In this document: piece by piece, positions 46,218 to 55,706 of the stretch | Numbering within the stretch: the first letter of the stretch is position 1 | Layout: each line of letters starts with the position of its first letter | Source: Acidobacteriota bacterium | Lineage (GTDB): Bacteria > Acidobacteriota > Thermoanaerobaculia > Multivoradales > JBCCEF01 | NCBI GenBank assembly: GCA_039030395.1 | Contig: JBCCEF010000004.1 | Span: forward strand, 62,001-126,000 | Length of the DNA: 64,000 nt | Reading direction: 5' to 3' | Made by a program: the position numbers and the translations under genes | Notes under the pieces: model-generated | Told to the model about the DNA's origin: nothing | Databases searched by the model: none | What the model saw: only the letters and a program-made list of their open reading frames with translations

Positions 46218-47254
46218 AAGTGTCCCTCGTCGCCGTGGCCTTTCGCTCTGCGGCGGAGCTACCGGTGGCGGTCGAGTCCTTCCGAGCCGAGACGCTAGCG
46301 GCCGGCGCCACGGCGGAAGTGGTGGTGGTCGACCATTCCGAAAACCCGGCGGAGCACGATCGCCTGGGAGTCGCACGGCCAGATGTGCTCGTCGCCCGGC
46401 CCAATCGCGGCTACGCGGCGGGCCTCAACGCCGGCATCGAGCGCGCCACCGGCGAGGTGCTGTTCCTCGCCAATCCGGACCTGCGATTCCTGGAGGGTTC
46501 CGTCGGCGCGCTGCTGGCGGCCCTCGGCGACGGCGCGGATCTGGTGGGACCGCAGTTCGAGCTGTCCGGCTTTAGCTTCGCCCCGGCGGAACCCCAAACG
46601 GTGCTGGCGGAGCGTCGCAAAGCGCGCGCCGGCAAGAGTCCCAGCGCTTGGTTTCGAGCGCTACGCCGGGAAGTTGCCCGCTGCCGTCGGGTCTGGGAGG
46701 CCGAAGGGCCGGTGGCCGTGCCGCAGCTCTCCGGCGCCCTCATCGCTTGCCGCCCGGAGACGGCGCGGGCGATCGGCCCCTGGGATGAAGACTTCTTTCT
46801 CTATTTCGAGGAGACGGACTGGATCGACCGGGCGTCGCGGGCCGGGTACACCGTGAGGATCGCCCCGGGGGCCCGCGTCGAGCACCGCTGGGGGCACGCG
46901 GCGGCACCGGCAGAGTCTGGCGAGATCTACGCCAGGTCCCGGCAGCGCTACTTCGAGCGTCGTGGTCCTTTGGGTCGTCGGGCGGCCCGCTGGCGCTTCG
47001 GTTCGGTGCCCTTCGCGTTGGCCGAACTGCCCGCCTTGCGGCAGCGCGAAGTGGGGGATGCCTGGTGGCTCGCCTCGCCAGCTCCCCTCGGCATGCCGGC
47101 GGGCGGACTGCGGTCCTCGGAGGCGCCTTTCGAACCGCTGAGTGCCCTTCACCGCGCCTGTCCGGAGCCGATGGATCTGGTGATCACGGCCGTGGCCACG
47201 GCTGACAACACGGTGGCCGGCGCGTGGCTCTCGCGGTCGCCGGGCAGCGCATAG
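46214..47254 (+). CDS. glycosyltransferase family 2 (rhamnosyltransferase-like)
   Basis: 346 residues starting at TTG 46214, which overlaps the previous stop as TTGA. GT-A landmarks are VSLVAVAFRS, VVVVDHSENP, RPNRGYAAGLNAGIERATGE and the acceptor loop WDEDFFLYFEETDWIDRASR, typical of rhamnosyl- and related transferases. The usual DxD is replaced by ANPDLRF, as in this subgroup. Membrane-associated glycan assembly. Confidence 0.86.
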   Translation: MKVSLVAVAFRSAAELPVAVESFRAETLAAGATAEVVVVDHSENPAEHDRLGVARPDVLVARPNRGYAAGLNAGIERATGEVLFLANPDLRFLEGSVGALLAALGDGADLVGPQFELSGFSFAPAEPQTVLAERRKARAGKSPSAWFRALRREVARCRRVWEAEGPVAVPQLSGALIACRPETARAIGPWDEDFFLYFEETDWIDRASRAGYTVRIAPGARVEHRWGHAAAPAESGEIYARSRQRYFERRGPLGRRAARWRFGSVPFALAELPALRQREVGDAWWLASPAPLGMPAGGLRSSEAPFEPLSALHRACPEPMDLVITAVATADNTVAGAWLSRSPGSA

Positions 47255-47263
47255 AATGCCGTG

Positions 47264-47965
47264 ATGTCTGCCCTTTTGTCCGTGGTCATTCCGGCCTACA
47301 ACGAGGCCGAACGCCTGGTCCCCACCCTCGACCGGGTGGTGGAGTATCTGTCCGGGCGAGCCGGTAGTTGGGAGATTTTGGTGGTCGACGACGGTAGCGA
47401 AGACGCCACCGCCGAAGTCGCCACGGGGCAGTCCGGCGTGCGGGTTTTGCGGCAGCCGGCGAACGCCGGCAAGGGGGCTGCCCTGCGGCGCGGAGTGGAG
47501 GAGAGTCTCGGCGCTCGGGTGCTGCTTTGTGATGCGGACCTGTCGACGCCGATCGAGGATCTGGAACGCCTGGAACCGGCCCTCGACCGAGGGGTCGACT
47601 TGGCGATGGGCAGCCGAGCCGTCGTCGGCTCGGACGTCGCCGTCCGCCAACCCCTCTACCGCGAGTTGATGGGCAAGACCTTCAACCTGTTCGTACGCGT
47701 CTTCGGGGTGGGTGGCTTTCGCGACACGCAGTGCGGTTTCAAGCTGCTCAAGGGCAAGGTGGCGCGAGAGCTCTTCGCCGACCTCAAGACCGACGGTTTC
47801 GCCTTTGACGTGGAGCTGGTATGGCTCGCTCGGCGACGTGGCTATCGGATCGCGGAAGTCGGTGTGCGCTGGGCCAACTCCGAGGATTCCCGGGTGGATC
47901 CTATCTTCGACTCCGCGCGTATGTTGCGGGACATCCTACGCATGCGCTGGCGCCATCGCGGGTAG
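47264..47965 (+). CDS. dolichyl/polyprenyl-phosphate glycosyltransferase, family 2
   Basis: 233 residues from ATG 47264 (GTG 47261 also possible). Signatures: LSVVIPAYNEAERLVPTLDR, EILVVDDGSEDAT, CDADLSTPIEDL (DxD) and the QCGFKLLKGKVARELF segment of the Alg5/DPM-like group. It likely loads a sugar onto a lipid carrier for use outside the membrane. The adjacent YfhO-like membrane protein would fit as the enzyme that uses such a donor. Confidence 0.9.
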   Translation: MSALLSVVIPAYNEAERLVPTLDRVVEYLSGRAGSWEILVVDDGSEDATAEVATGQSGVRVLRQPANAGKGAALRRGVEESLGARVLLCDADLSTPIEDLERLEPALDRGVDLAMGSRAVVGSDVAVRQPLYRELMGKTFNLFVRVFGVGGFRDTQCGFKLLKGKVARELFADLKTDGFAFDVELVWLARRRGYRIAEVGVRWANSEDSRVDPIFDSARMLRDILRMRWRHRG

Positions 47966-48025
47966 TCTAGAACGTTGCCGGGAACCGACGTTGGTTGAAT
48001 CGCTGTCCCAGGTCCGAAGAAGTCC

Positions 48026-50320
48026 ATGACCATCCATCCCGCATTGCCGGTGCTTCTTCTGCTCACCGTCGCGCCGTTGGTGCTGCCGGAGCGGTGGCGC
48101 GGCGGCCCCCGCCGATGGGTCAGTCCATCGTGGGCCGTCACCTGGGCGGCCATAGGATTGGCCGGCATCGCGCTGTTGCTGCCGGTCCTGCGGATTCCGG
48201 ACGGCATGCCCAGCCCGGCGGCCTTGCTGGCTGAGCAGGCCCCCTGGCAGAGCGAGGTCTCCGCCGCCGCCGGCCAGCCCGTGCAGCGCGATGTGGTGTA
48301 CCAGATCCAGCCTTGGTTGCTGTTTGCGCGCGGTGAGCTGCGGGCCGGTCGGCTGCCCTTCTGGAATCCCCACCAATATGCCGGCTCACCCTTCTGGGCC
48401 AACGGCCAGTCGGCGCCGCTCTTTCCGCTCCATCTGCTCTTTGCCGTCCTGCCGCTCTCCCTCGGTTGGGTGCTGTTGCCGTGGCTGCGCTTCCTGATCG
48501 CGGGGATGGGGGCTTGGGCGCTGGCGCGCAAGCTCGGGGTCGCGTCCCGTGGAGCTTTGCTCGCCGGCCTGATCTTTCCGCTCTCGGGCATGCCGGTGGG
48601 GTTCCTGCAGTTTCCGATGGGAAATGCCCTGGTCTTGGTGCCTTGGGTACTACTAGCGGTGGAATGGGTGGCCCGACCCGCGGCGGGCTCGAAACACTCC
48701 CTGCGAACCGTCGCCGGCCTGGCGGCGGCGGTGTGCCTGCAAAGCCTGGGAGGGCATCCGGGCACCGTGCTCCACACGGCACTCCTTTCCGTCGTCTATC
48801 TCGCCGTGCGCGGTGCGGATGGCTGGCGCGGCTGGGCGCGTTGTCTCGCCGGCTGGGGCCTGGGCGGCGCCCTGGCGGCGGTGCAACTCGTGCCCCTCGC
48901 CCTGTTTGTGCAAGAGAGCAGCCGCTGGCAGGCGGTGACTCCGGCCTTCCAACAGCCCCTCGGCCGGCTGCTGGTGCAGCCGCTGCGACTGGTACTGCCG
49001 GGGCTCTACGGCGACCCGGCCGCCGGCACCTGGTGGGGCCCCTACAACTACCTCGCGACTAGCGTCTACGCCGGCGCCGGTGCGATCGCTCTGGCGGCCG
49101 TCGGCCTGGCCGACCGCTGGAAACGCCACAAGTCCGAAGCCATACCGACGGACCGGCGGCCCTGGATCGCCATCTGTGCGCTGCTGCTTCTGTGCCTGGC
49201 CGGCGCGTACCACTGGCCCGTCGTCCGGCAGGTCCTCCAGGCCTTGCCGGTGGTGGGCAAGGTGGTCCAGCATCGATTGCTCTTCGGTGTCGACCTGGCC
49301 CTGGCGCTGGCTGCCGGCGCCGGCCTCGAAGCGTGGCTGGCTGGTCGCGGCCGCCGAAGTTTGTACGTCGGTGCCGCGCTGACCCTGGGCCTGACGGCCT
49401 GCGCTGTGGCGCTGCACTTCGATGCCTGGCGGCAGCATGAATTGCATCGAAGCCAGGGTCTGTGGGCCGCCGGGGTGGTGGCGGTAGTGCTTCTGTTGGT
49501 GGCCCTCCCGCGTTCCTTTCGCACCGCCCGCGGACGTTTCCTGGGGTGGACCGTGGCGCTGCTGTTTGCCGTCGACCTGCTCGTTGCCCACGGCAGTCTG
49601 ATGCCGGCCCTCTCCCGCAGCGACTTTTTTCCACTCACACCGGCGGTCGAGTTTCTGACGGCGAGGTCTTCCGAGGGTCGAATCGCCGCCTCCGGTCGTA
49701 CCCTCCACCCCAATGCCGCGACGGTCTACCGCCTGTCCGACATTCGTGGCGACGACACCCTGAAGCTTGCCTCGTATCAGGACTTTTCCGTGCAACACTT
49801 TGGCGTGCGGAGCCCGACCTACTTCGACCCCATCGCCCGCTGGGACGCGGAGGCCCTCGATCTCCTCGCGGTGCGTTGGGTGATGACGCCACCCGGCACC
49901 GCTGCTCCCGCCGCCGATTGGTCGGTTGCCTACGACGGTGCCGACGGGCGAATCCTCGAGCGTCCGGCAGTGCCCTCCACGGTGCGGTGGGCGACTTCCG
50001 ATGGCAGTGATCGGTCTCTCTCCGTGGTGTCTTCCGAACCGGGCCGCTGGCTGATCGATTGGTCCACTCCCACCGCCGCCACGGTGGTGGTTGCGGAAAC
50101 CGCCGCCGCCGGCTGGCGGCTCACTGGACACTCCGGCCCGCGCCCCGAAATGGAGTCCGTGGCGAAGATCCTGTTGGGGGCGGTTGTCGGCCCCGGCGAA
50201 GGTCGATTGGAGTGGGTGTACCGGCCGCCGGGATTTGGGGCGGGCGTTGCCCTGAGTGCCTTCGCCCTGCTGATCTCTTGCGGTTTGCTGTGGCGAGCCT
50301 TGGGGAGGAGGGCAAAGTGA
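48026..50320 (+). CDS. YfhO-like multi-membrane-spanning protein
   Basis: 764 residues with about 12 membrane helices and a C-terminal soluble part of about 250 residues. The first periplasmic loop is the YfhO type (VVYQIQPWLLFARGELRAGR, then FWNPHQYAGSPFWANGQSAP). YfhO proteins are GT-C-related and modify lipid or wall glycans with sugars from lipid carriers. The gene follows a lipid-carrier sugar transferase and its stop overlaps the next start (GTGA). Confidence 0.85.
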   Translation: MTIHPALPVLLLLTVAPLVLPERWRGGPRRWVSPSWAVTWAAIGLAGIALLLPVLRIPDGMPSPAALLAEQAPWQSEVSAAAGQPVQRDVVYQIQPWLLFARGELRAGRLPFWNPHQYAGSPFWANGQSAPLFPLHLLFAVLPLSLGWVLLPWLRFLIAGMGAWALARKLGVASRGALLAGLIFPLSGMPVGFLQFPMGNALVLVPWVLLAVEWVARPAAGSKHSLRTVAGLAAAVCLQSLGGHPGTVLHTALLSVVYLAVRGADGWRGWARCLAGWGLGGALAAVQLVPLALFVQESSRWQAVTPAFQQPLGRLLVQPLRLVLPGLYGDPAAGTWWGPYNYLATSVYAGAGAIALAAVGLADRWKRHKSEAIPTDRRPWIAICALLLLCLAGAYHWPVVRQVLQALPVVGKVVQHRLLFGVDLALALAAGAGLEAWLAGRGRRSLYVGAALTLGLTACAVALHFDAWRQHELHRSQGLWAAGVVAVVLLLVALPRSFRTARGRFLGWTVALLFAVDLLVAHGSLMPALSRSDFFPLTPAVEFLTARSSEGRIAASGRTLHPNAATVYRLSDIRGDDTLKLASYQDFSVQHFGVRSPTYFDPIARWDAEALDLLAVRWVMTPPGTAAPAADWSVAYDGADGRILERPAVPSTVRWATSDGSDRSLSVVSSEPGRWLIDWSTPTAATVVVAETAAAGWRLTGHSGPRPEMESVAKILLGAVVGPGEGRLEWVYRPPGFGAGVALSAFALLISCGLLWRALGRRAK

Positions 50321-51255
50321 TCGACATCCGCCCCACTGAGCCCTCGGACCTACCGGGCATCGACCGCCTCTTCCGGGAACGCTTCGCCGCCGGCTTCAAC
50401 GAAGTCACCTGGCGCTGGAAGTACGAGCAGCTTCCGGGGCGGTCGCAGAGCTGGGTGGCGGTGGACGGCGGCGGCCGGGTCACCGCCCATGCCGGCCTGT
50501 TGGGCTTCCCGGCGGTTGGGCGCCAGGCGCGGGGCACATTGTGGAACCTGCTCGATATCGCCGGCAGTACCCGGGGCCTGGGCCTGAGGCCGCCGATGGT
50601 CGACCTGGTGCGCCACGTTCTCGCGCCGCTGCCGGCGCCGGACGACTTCCCGTGGATGATCGGCATTCCGAACCGACGTCACTTTCGCCTCGGCCGCAAG
50701 GTGCTCAACTACCTGCTGCTCAAAGAGATCGTGCCGCTGGCAGGGAAGCTGCCGCCGGCCGGCGCGGCGGCCGGCCACTGGGCGGAGGCGGCGGAGAGCG
50801 CCCCGGCGGATTCCGGCGAGATCTGGCGGAGCTGCGGCGTGTGGGGCATCGAGCGCTCGGCGGCCTTCTTGAACTGGCGTTACCATGCCCGGCCCTATCG
50901 CTATTACCGCTTCTACCGCCTGTCGGAACCCGGCGGAGATTCGGGAATGGCGGTTTTCGCCTTTGTCGAGCGCGAGGCCTGGGGAGCGGAATTGTGGTTG
51001 CCGGAGGCCGGCGATTGGTACCATGCGCTCAAGGCCGTGGCCGTCGATCTAGGCGCCGCCGGCCTCGAGCGCTGGCGCTTTTGGCCGGCTCCCCACGAGT
51101 CCCAGAACCGGCTCTTCGAACGGCTGGGTCTCGAACTCCTGCCGCGGGAAACCACCTTGGTGAGCTGGCGCGGTCGACCCGACCCGGACACCGGCCGCAC
51201 TCCCCGACCCGATGAGGATTTCTACTACGCGATGGGCGATCACGATGCGGTGTAG
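50317..51255 (+). CDS. GNAT-family acetyltransferase-like protein
   Basis: 312 residues starting at GTG 50317, with GGGGAGGAGG upstream and a 4-base overlap with the YfhO-like gene. The N-terminus IDIRPTEPSDLPGIDRLFRE and the DGGGRVTAHAGLLGF strand indicate a GNAT fold; the second half (AAFLNWRYHARPYRYYRFYR) resembles the duplicated GNAT proteins of surface-glycan loci. N-acylation of an amino sugar is a reasonable guess. Its stop codon TAG is part of a dispersed repeat. Confidence 0.78.
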   Translation: MIDIRPTEPSDLPGIDRLFRERFAAGFNEVTWRWKYEQLPGRSQSWVAVDGGGRVTAHAGLLGFPAVGRQARGTLWNLLDIAGSTRGLGLRPPMVDLVRHVLAPLPAPDDFPWMIGIPNRRHFRLGRKVLNYLLLKEIVPLAGKLPPAGAAAGHWAEAAESAPADSGEIWRSCGVWGIERSAAFLNWRYHARPYRYYRFYRLSEPGGDSGMAVFAFVEREAWGAELWLPEAGDWYHALKAVAVDLGAAGLERWRFWPAPHESQNRLFERLGLELLPRETTLVSWRGRPDPDTGRTPRPDEDFYYAMGDHDAV

Positions 51256-51411
51256 CAGGCTGCTTGAGCGGCCCGCTTCGCGACCTCTCCAGCAGCCTGC
51301 TGTTCGTTTCAGGGGGGCTGGACGCCCTCAGGCGAAAAAGTGCGATTTTCTTCCTTCACCCCTGTCCTCGACAGCTTTACTGCCGCCTCGACCTTCGGAC
51401 TCGGTCGCGGG
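51253..51411 (+). repeat. dispersed intergenic repeat, copy C
   Basis: It begins with the GNAT stop: TAGCAGGCTGCT (51253-51264) pairs with AGCAGCCTGCT (51291-51301). It continues with the GGGGGGCTGGACGCCCTC module, a small stem GAAAAAGTGCGATTTTC, then TTCACCCCTGTCCTCG, CGCCTCGACCTTCGGACTCGG, in the same order as copy B. It probably terminates the upstream operon. Confidence 0.75.
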
Positions 51412-51436
51412 AAGTGAACGAGTATCTTGGCGACCG

Positions 51437-53716
51437 TTGAGCCGATGGCTCCGCGGAATTACGGCGGTGGGCCTTCTCAAGGTCGCCGCGCTTGCCCTCG
51501 GCTGTGGAGGAGTGGCGCCCGATGCCTTCCGCCTGCCTCTCTCCGGAGGCGTGGAAGCCTTGCCCGACGGCGCGCCGGAATTCGATTCGGCCGTTGAGTT
51601 TCGTTCCGTCACCGTCGGTCAGGAACGGCGCCGGGCGGTGGCGAGCTCTGGCGGTTGGACCTGGCAGGGGCGGATCCCACGGGACGGGCACTTGCTCTTC
51701 GGGGTTCAGGCACTGCCGGAGTTCTGGAGCGCGATGGAGAGTTTCGAGTTGCGGATCCGGGTGGAACGGGGAGACGAACTGGAAATCCTCGACCAGGCCC
51801 ATTGGAACAAACCTCGCTGGCTGGATATGGAGGTGGATCTCTCCCGTTACGGTGGCCGCGAAGTGACGCTGACGGCCACGATCGAAGCGCGGCACAAGGC
51901 CAGTGCTACGGAATCAGGAGCGGTGTCCTTCGCCTGGTCTCCCCTGGTTCTTGCGAGCCGCCGCGGAGGGGCCGGCGAGAGGGGGGCGGAGGACGCCCCA
52001 CCAAACATTCTGCTGATCGTCATCGACACCCTGCGCGCCGATCACCTCACCAGCTACGGCTACCATCGCGATACGGCGCCGAGCATCGATCAAGTGCTAG
52101 CGAAGCCCGGCACCGTGGTGGAGACGGCCTATGCTCAGGCGCCCTGGACGTTGCCGTCGGTCGCTTCCTTCATGACCGGCCGCTACCCGGGGGAGATCCT
52201 CGGCGAGTCGATGGCTTCGTTCGGGATTCCCGAGACGGTTCCTTCCTTGGCCGAAGGCCTGGCTAAGCTGGGCTATCGCACGGCGGCCTTCGTCGCGAAT
52301 CCCACCGTTCACGAGGGCAACGGCTTCGGTCGCGGATTCGAGACCTTCTACACCCCTCCGCCGGTTAACGATTCGATGTTGCTGCACGCCGAGGACGTTG
52401 CCGACCGGGCAGTGCCGTGGCTCAAGGCCTACCAGCGGGAGAGGCCGTTCTTCGTCTACGCCCACTTCCTCGATCCGCACGATCCCTACGACAATCCGGA
52501 TCTGGTGGACGGTCGCTCTCCCTGGTATCCGGACTATCGGGGCTCCGCCTCCGGCAAGTGGGTGCACGGCATCTACACCGGCAAGTTGCCGCTCGAGAAT
52601 CCCGAGGACGATGTCGCTCACCTGACGGCTCTGTACGACAGCGAAATCGCCTATGTCGACCGGGCGGTGGGACGGTTGATCGACACCCTCGACCCGGCGG
52701 TGCTGAGCGAAACGCTGATCGTCTTGACCTCGGACCACGGTGAGGAGCTGTACGACCACGGCGGCTGGAAGCACGGCCAGTCCCTCTACCAGCATCAGAT
52801 CCGGGTGCCGCTGATCGTGCGGTGGGATGGTCGGGTCGCCGCCGGGGAGCGGTTGGTCGGCAACGCGCAGCTCGTCGATCTGATGCCGACCCTGCTGGCG
52901 GCGGCCGGCGGCGAGGTCGCCGCCGATGCCGACGGCATCGATCTGCTGCCGGCCCTTGCCGGCGAGGAGCCCCTGCCGCGCCGCGTGGCCTATGCTCAGA
53001 ACCACTCCAGCGGACCGGTGCGGGCGGCGGTGATGGCGGACGGCCAGAAGCTGGTGCGCTTCGACCGCGCCAAACCCTTCGAGGCGGTAGACGAGCTGCA
53101 GGACCTTCTGTGGAAGAAGGATGTGGAGCGCCTGGAACGCACCGAGCTTTATGATTTAGGGGCGGATCCCGGAGAACAGCGCGATCTGAGCGCCGCCCGC
53201 CCGGCCGAAGCCGCACCCCTGATCACCGCCGTAGACCGGCAGCTCGGGCGCCAGAGTGGGGGGGGCGGCGGCTGGTGGCTGGTGAGCGGACCGGCGGCCG
53301 ACGGCGAAGCCCTGCAGGCAGTGCTGGAAGTGGAGGCGGAAGCCGACGGCGAGATCATCTGGCAGGGCCATTTCCTCGGACCCGACGACCGGGTTCGCGT
53401 GGAGCGTAATGAAGCGAGCGGCGACCGGCTGATCCTCGAGCTCGCCGCGGGTCCGCTGGGCAGCCGCGGGGTGCGCCTCAGCGGCATCGCGGAAGTGCTC
53501 TCGGTGAGCCTCGGGGACAGGAGCTCGAAGGGCGTCTTCGCCGCCGGTGTGCCGTGGCGGCCCGGCGGTGCCACGAGCGCCGCCGAAGGCGTTTGGTGGC
53601 CGGTACCGGAAGAGGCGCGTCTCGCCCTGTGGAAAGCACCGGAGAGGGAGGTCGCCGCCGCGCCGAAGGAGTCGGACGAAACCCGTGAGCGCCTGAAGGC
53701 GCTAGGCTACCTCTAG
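51437..53716 (+). CDS. sulfatase-fold (alkaline phosphatase superfamily) hydrolase with Thr at nucleophile position
   Basis: About 759 residues if TTG 51437 is the start; in-frame sequence upstream lies in the repeat and is rejected. A signal or lipoprotein-like segment (AVGLLKVAALALGCGG) is followed by a beta-sandwich (about 35-185) and the sulfatase domain: metal residues at Asp197 (LLIVIDTLRADHL) and SDHGEE, while the nucleophile loop reads APWTLPSVASFMTGRYP with Thr238 where sulfatases have Cys or Ser. Phosphoester or phosphonate cleavage, or transfer, is thus as likely as sulfate removal. A second beta domain and the ERLKALGYL tail end the protein. Confidence 0.8.
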   Translation: MSRWLRGITAVGLLKVAALALGCGGVAPDAFRLPLSGGVEALPDGAPEFDSAVEFRSVTVGQERRRAVASSGGWTWQGRIPRDGHLLFGVQALPEFWSAMESFELRIRVERGDELEILDQAHWNKPRWLDMEVDLSRYGGREVTLTATIEARHKASATESGAVSFAWSPLVLASRRGGAGERGAEDAPPNILLIVIDTLRADHLTSYGYHRDTAPSIDQVLAKPGTVVETAYAQAPWTLPSVASFMTGRYPGEILGESMASFGIPETVPSLAEGLAKLGYRTAAFVANPTVHEGNGFGRGFETFYTPPPVNDSMLLHAEDVADRAVPWLKAYQRERPFFVYAHFLDPHDPYDNPDLVDGRSPWYPDYRGSASGKWVHGIYTGKLPLENPEDDVAHLTALYDSEIAYVDRAVGRLIDTLDPAVLSETLIVLTSDHGEELYDHGGWKHGQSLYQHQIRVPLIVRWDGRVAAGERLVGNAQLVDLMPTLLAAAGGEVAADADGIDLLPALAGEEPLPRRVAYAQNHSSGPVRAAVMADGQKLVRFDRAKPFEAVDELQDLLWKKDVERLERTELYDLGADPGEQRDLSAARPAEAAPLITAVDRQLGRQSGGGGGWWLVSGPAADGEALQAVLEVEAEADGEIIWQGHFLGPDDRVRVERNEASGDRLILELAAGPLGSRGVRLSGIAEVLSVSLGDRSSKGVFAAGVPWRPGGATSAAEGVWWPVPEEARLALWKAPEREVAAAPKESDETRERLKALGYL

Positions 53717-53764
53717 CAGGGTGCTGAAATGATAGGCCGAAGGCCTTTCTCAGCTACCCGCCAG
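53714..53764 (+). repeat. dispersed intergenic repeat, copy E (hairpin only)
   Basis: It contains the sulfatase stop: TAGCAGGGTGCTGAAA starts at 53714, followed by AGGCCGAAGGCCT and TTTCTCAGCTACCCGCCAG. Only the hairpin module is present. It is likely a terminator. Confidence 0.65.
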
Positions 53765-53792
53765 TGAGCGAGAAAGGACCCTTGAGTCGAAG

Positions 53793-55688
53793 ATGAGCCA
53801 TCCCCATCCGCCATTGCCCGGGGCTTCCGGAAAGGTCACCGCCGGCGATCTGCTGGTGCTGGCGCCGCACTTTGACGACGAAGTGCTCGGCTGCGGTGGC
53901 CTCCTCTTGCAGCGCTTGGCGGCGGGCGCGGCGGTGCGGGTGCTGTTCTTGACCGACGGTGGCGGCGGCGTGGAGGAAATCGCCGACCGCGAGGCCTATG
54001 GCGAGCGCCGGCGGCAGGAGGCCGAAGCGGTGGCCGAGGCGATGGGCACGACCCTCGGATTTCTCGATCTGCCGGACGGCAAGCTGTCCTTCCATCTCGC
54101 CGAAGCGGCGGACGGCATCGGCGCGGTGCTCAAAGAGCGAACGCCGGAAGCCGTTCTGGTGCCCTCCCCCCTCGAAGGCTCCGCCGACCACCGAGCCGCT
54201 TTTGGGGCGCTCCATCGGCTCCTCGGTGGGTTGCGCGGCGGTGACGATCCCCTGGCCGAAGCGCTGCGGGAGGTCGAGATCCTGGTTTATGAAATCAACC
54301 GGCCGGCCCATCCGGACCTGTTGCTGGACGTCACCTCCGAAGTGCCGAAGCTGGCGGAACTGATGGAGAGCTACGGCAGCCAGCAGGAGCGCCACGGCTA
54401 CTGGCGGGCCTCCCTCGGGCTGCGTCGCTACCGCACCCTCAGTCTGTCGCCTGAAGTGGAGGCGGCGGAAGGCTACCGGCGGCTGGCCCTAGAAGACTTC
54501 GTCAGTCGCAGTCCGGCGCAGCTCCTGGCCCACTTGGGCGCCGACAGAAGCCGCAAGGCGGTGACCGAAGGACCGGCGGTGTCGGTGATCGTCCGCACCA
54601 AGGATCGGCCGGAGCTGCTGGCCGAGGCGCTCGCGAGTTTGGCCGACAGCACCTATCGCAATCTGCGGCTGGTGCTGGTCAACGACGGTGGCGCGGCGCC
54701 GGAAGTGCCGGCGAACTTTCCCTTTGCCGTGGAGCGGATCGATTTGGGGCGCAACCGCGGCCGGGCGGCGGCGGCCAACGCCGGGGTGGCGGCGGCCGAT
54801 GGCGACTATGTCGCCTTCCTCGACGACGATGATCTGGTGGCGCCGGAGCACTACGCCACACTGGTGGCGATGGTGTCGGCGGCGGAGGTGCGGGTGGCCT
54901 ACACGGACGCGGCGGTGGGCGTCTACGAGCTGGATCCGGCGGAGCCGGGAGAGCCGGGAGAGAACTCCGGCGGCGGCACCGGGGGCTGGCGCTGCGTCGA
55001 GCGGCGGCTACCCTACAGCCGCGACTTCGATCCGGATCGCCTGGTGGTCGACAACTACATCCCTTTTCACACCCTGTTGATCGAGCGGGCGCTGTGCGAC
55101 GAGCTGTCGCTCAAGGACGGCGGCGCCTTCGATCCGTCGCTGCCCTTCTTCGAGGACTGGGAGTTCTTGATCCGCTTGGCGGCGGTGACGCCCTTCCACC
55201 ACCGGGCGCGGGTGACCTGCGAGTACCGCCACTTCCGAGGTGCCGGGCACCACGTGCTCGGCGAATCGCCGCGCCGCCGCGCCGACTTCCTCACCATGAA
55301 AGCCCGGGTGCTCGCCGAGCACGCCGACCGCCTCACCCCGGAACGTCTGGCGGCGGTGGTCGACGACCTGCGCCGGGAAGCGGTGGAGGCCACCGAGGAA
55401 GCGGCGTCGAGTCGCCGTGCCGCCGGTGAAGAACGCCGGCGCCACCGCCAATGGGCCGAACGCTTTCACGCCTTGAACGGTGAAGTCGAGGTGCTGCGCG
55501 CCGAGCACGAGCGCCTATCGGAGGATCTTCGCCGCCTGTATGACGAGGAACGAGCGCTGCGCGCCGTAACCGAGGATCAGACCGAACACCTCGGCCGCAC
55601 CTACGCCGAGATCGCGCGCCTCGAGGGAATCATCCGTGACATGGAATCTACCCGCGCCTGGCGCCTCTACCAGCGCTTCCGCCGATAA
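53793..55688 (+). CDS. fusion: PIG-L deacetylase, GT2 glycosyltransferase and coiled coil
   Basis: 631 residues. Residues about 18-235 are a PIG-L/LmbE zinc deacetylase: APHFDDEVLGCGG with His26, Asp28, Asp29, and SADHRAAFGAL. From about 262 a GT-A family 2 domain follows (VSVIVRTKDRPELLAEALAS, VAFLDDDDLV, FFEDWEFLIRLA). The last about 130 residues are a charged heptad-like coiled coil ending TRAWRLYQRFRR, a tail typical of surface-glycan transferases. The fusion could de-N-acetylate a sugar and then glycosylate it. Confidence 0.88.
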   Translation: MSHPHPPLPGASGKVTAGDLLVLAPHFDDEVLGCGGLLLQRLAAGAAVRVLFLTDGGGGVEEIADREAYGERRRQEAEAVAEAMGTTLGFLDLPDGKLSFHLAEAADGIGAVLKERTPEAVLVPSPLEGSADHRAAFGALHRLLGGLRGGDDPLAEALREVEILVYEINRPAHPDLLLDVTSEVPKLAELMESYGSQQERHGYWRASLGLRRYRTLSLSPEVEAAEGYRRLALEDFVSRSPAQLLAHLGADRSRKAVTEGPAVSVIVRTKDRPELLAEALASLADSTYRNLRLVLVNDGGAAPEVPANFPFAVERIDLGRNRGRAAAANAGVAAADGDYVAFLDDDDLVAPEHYATLVAMVSAAEVRVAYTDAAVGVYELDPAEPGEPGENSGGGTGGWRCVERRLPYSRDFDPDRLVVDNYIPFHTLLIERALCDELSLKDGGAFDPSLPFFEDWEFLIRLAAVTPFHHRARVTCEYRHFRGAGHHVLGESPRRRADFLTMKARVLAEHADRLTPERLAAVVDDLRREAVEATEEAASSRRAAGEERRRHRQWAERFHALNGEVEVLRAEHERLSEDLRRLYDEERALRAVTEDQTEHLGRTYAEIARLEGIIRDMESTRAWRLYQRFRR

Positions 55689-55706
55689 CCGGACCCTCAC
55701 CGCTTC

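Noticed and set aside
51212-51436. N-terminal extension of the sulfatase-like gene up to 51212
   Set aside because: This stretch lies in the stop region of the GNAT gene and in repeat copy C; it has no homology-like sequence and the signal segment begins after 51437.
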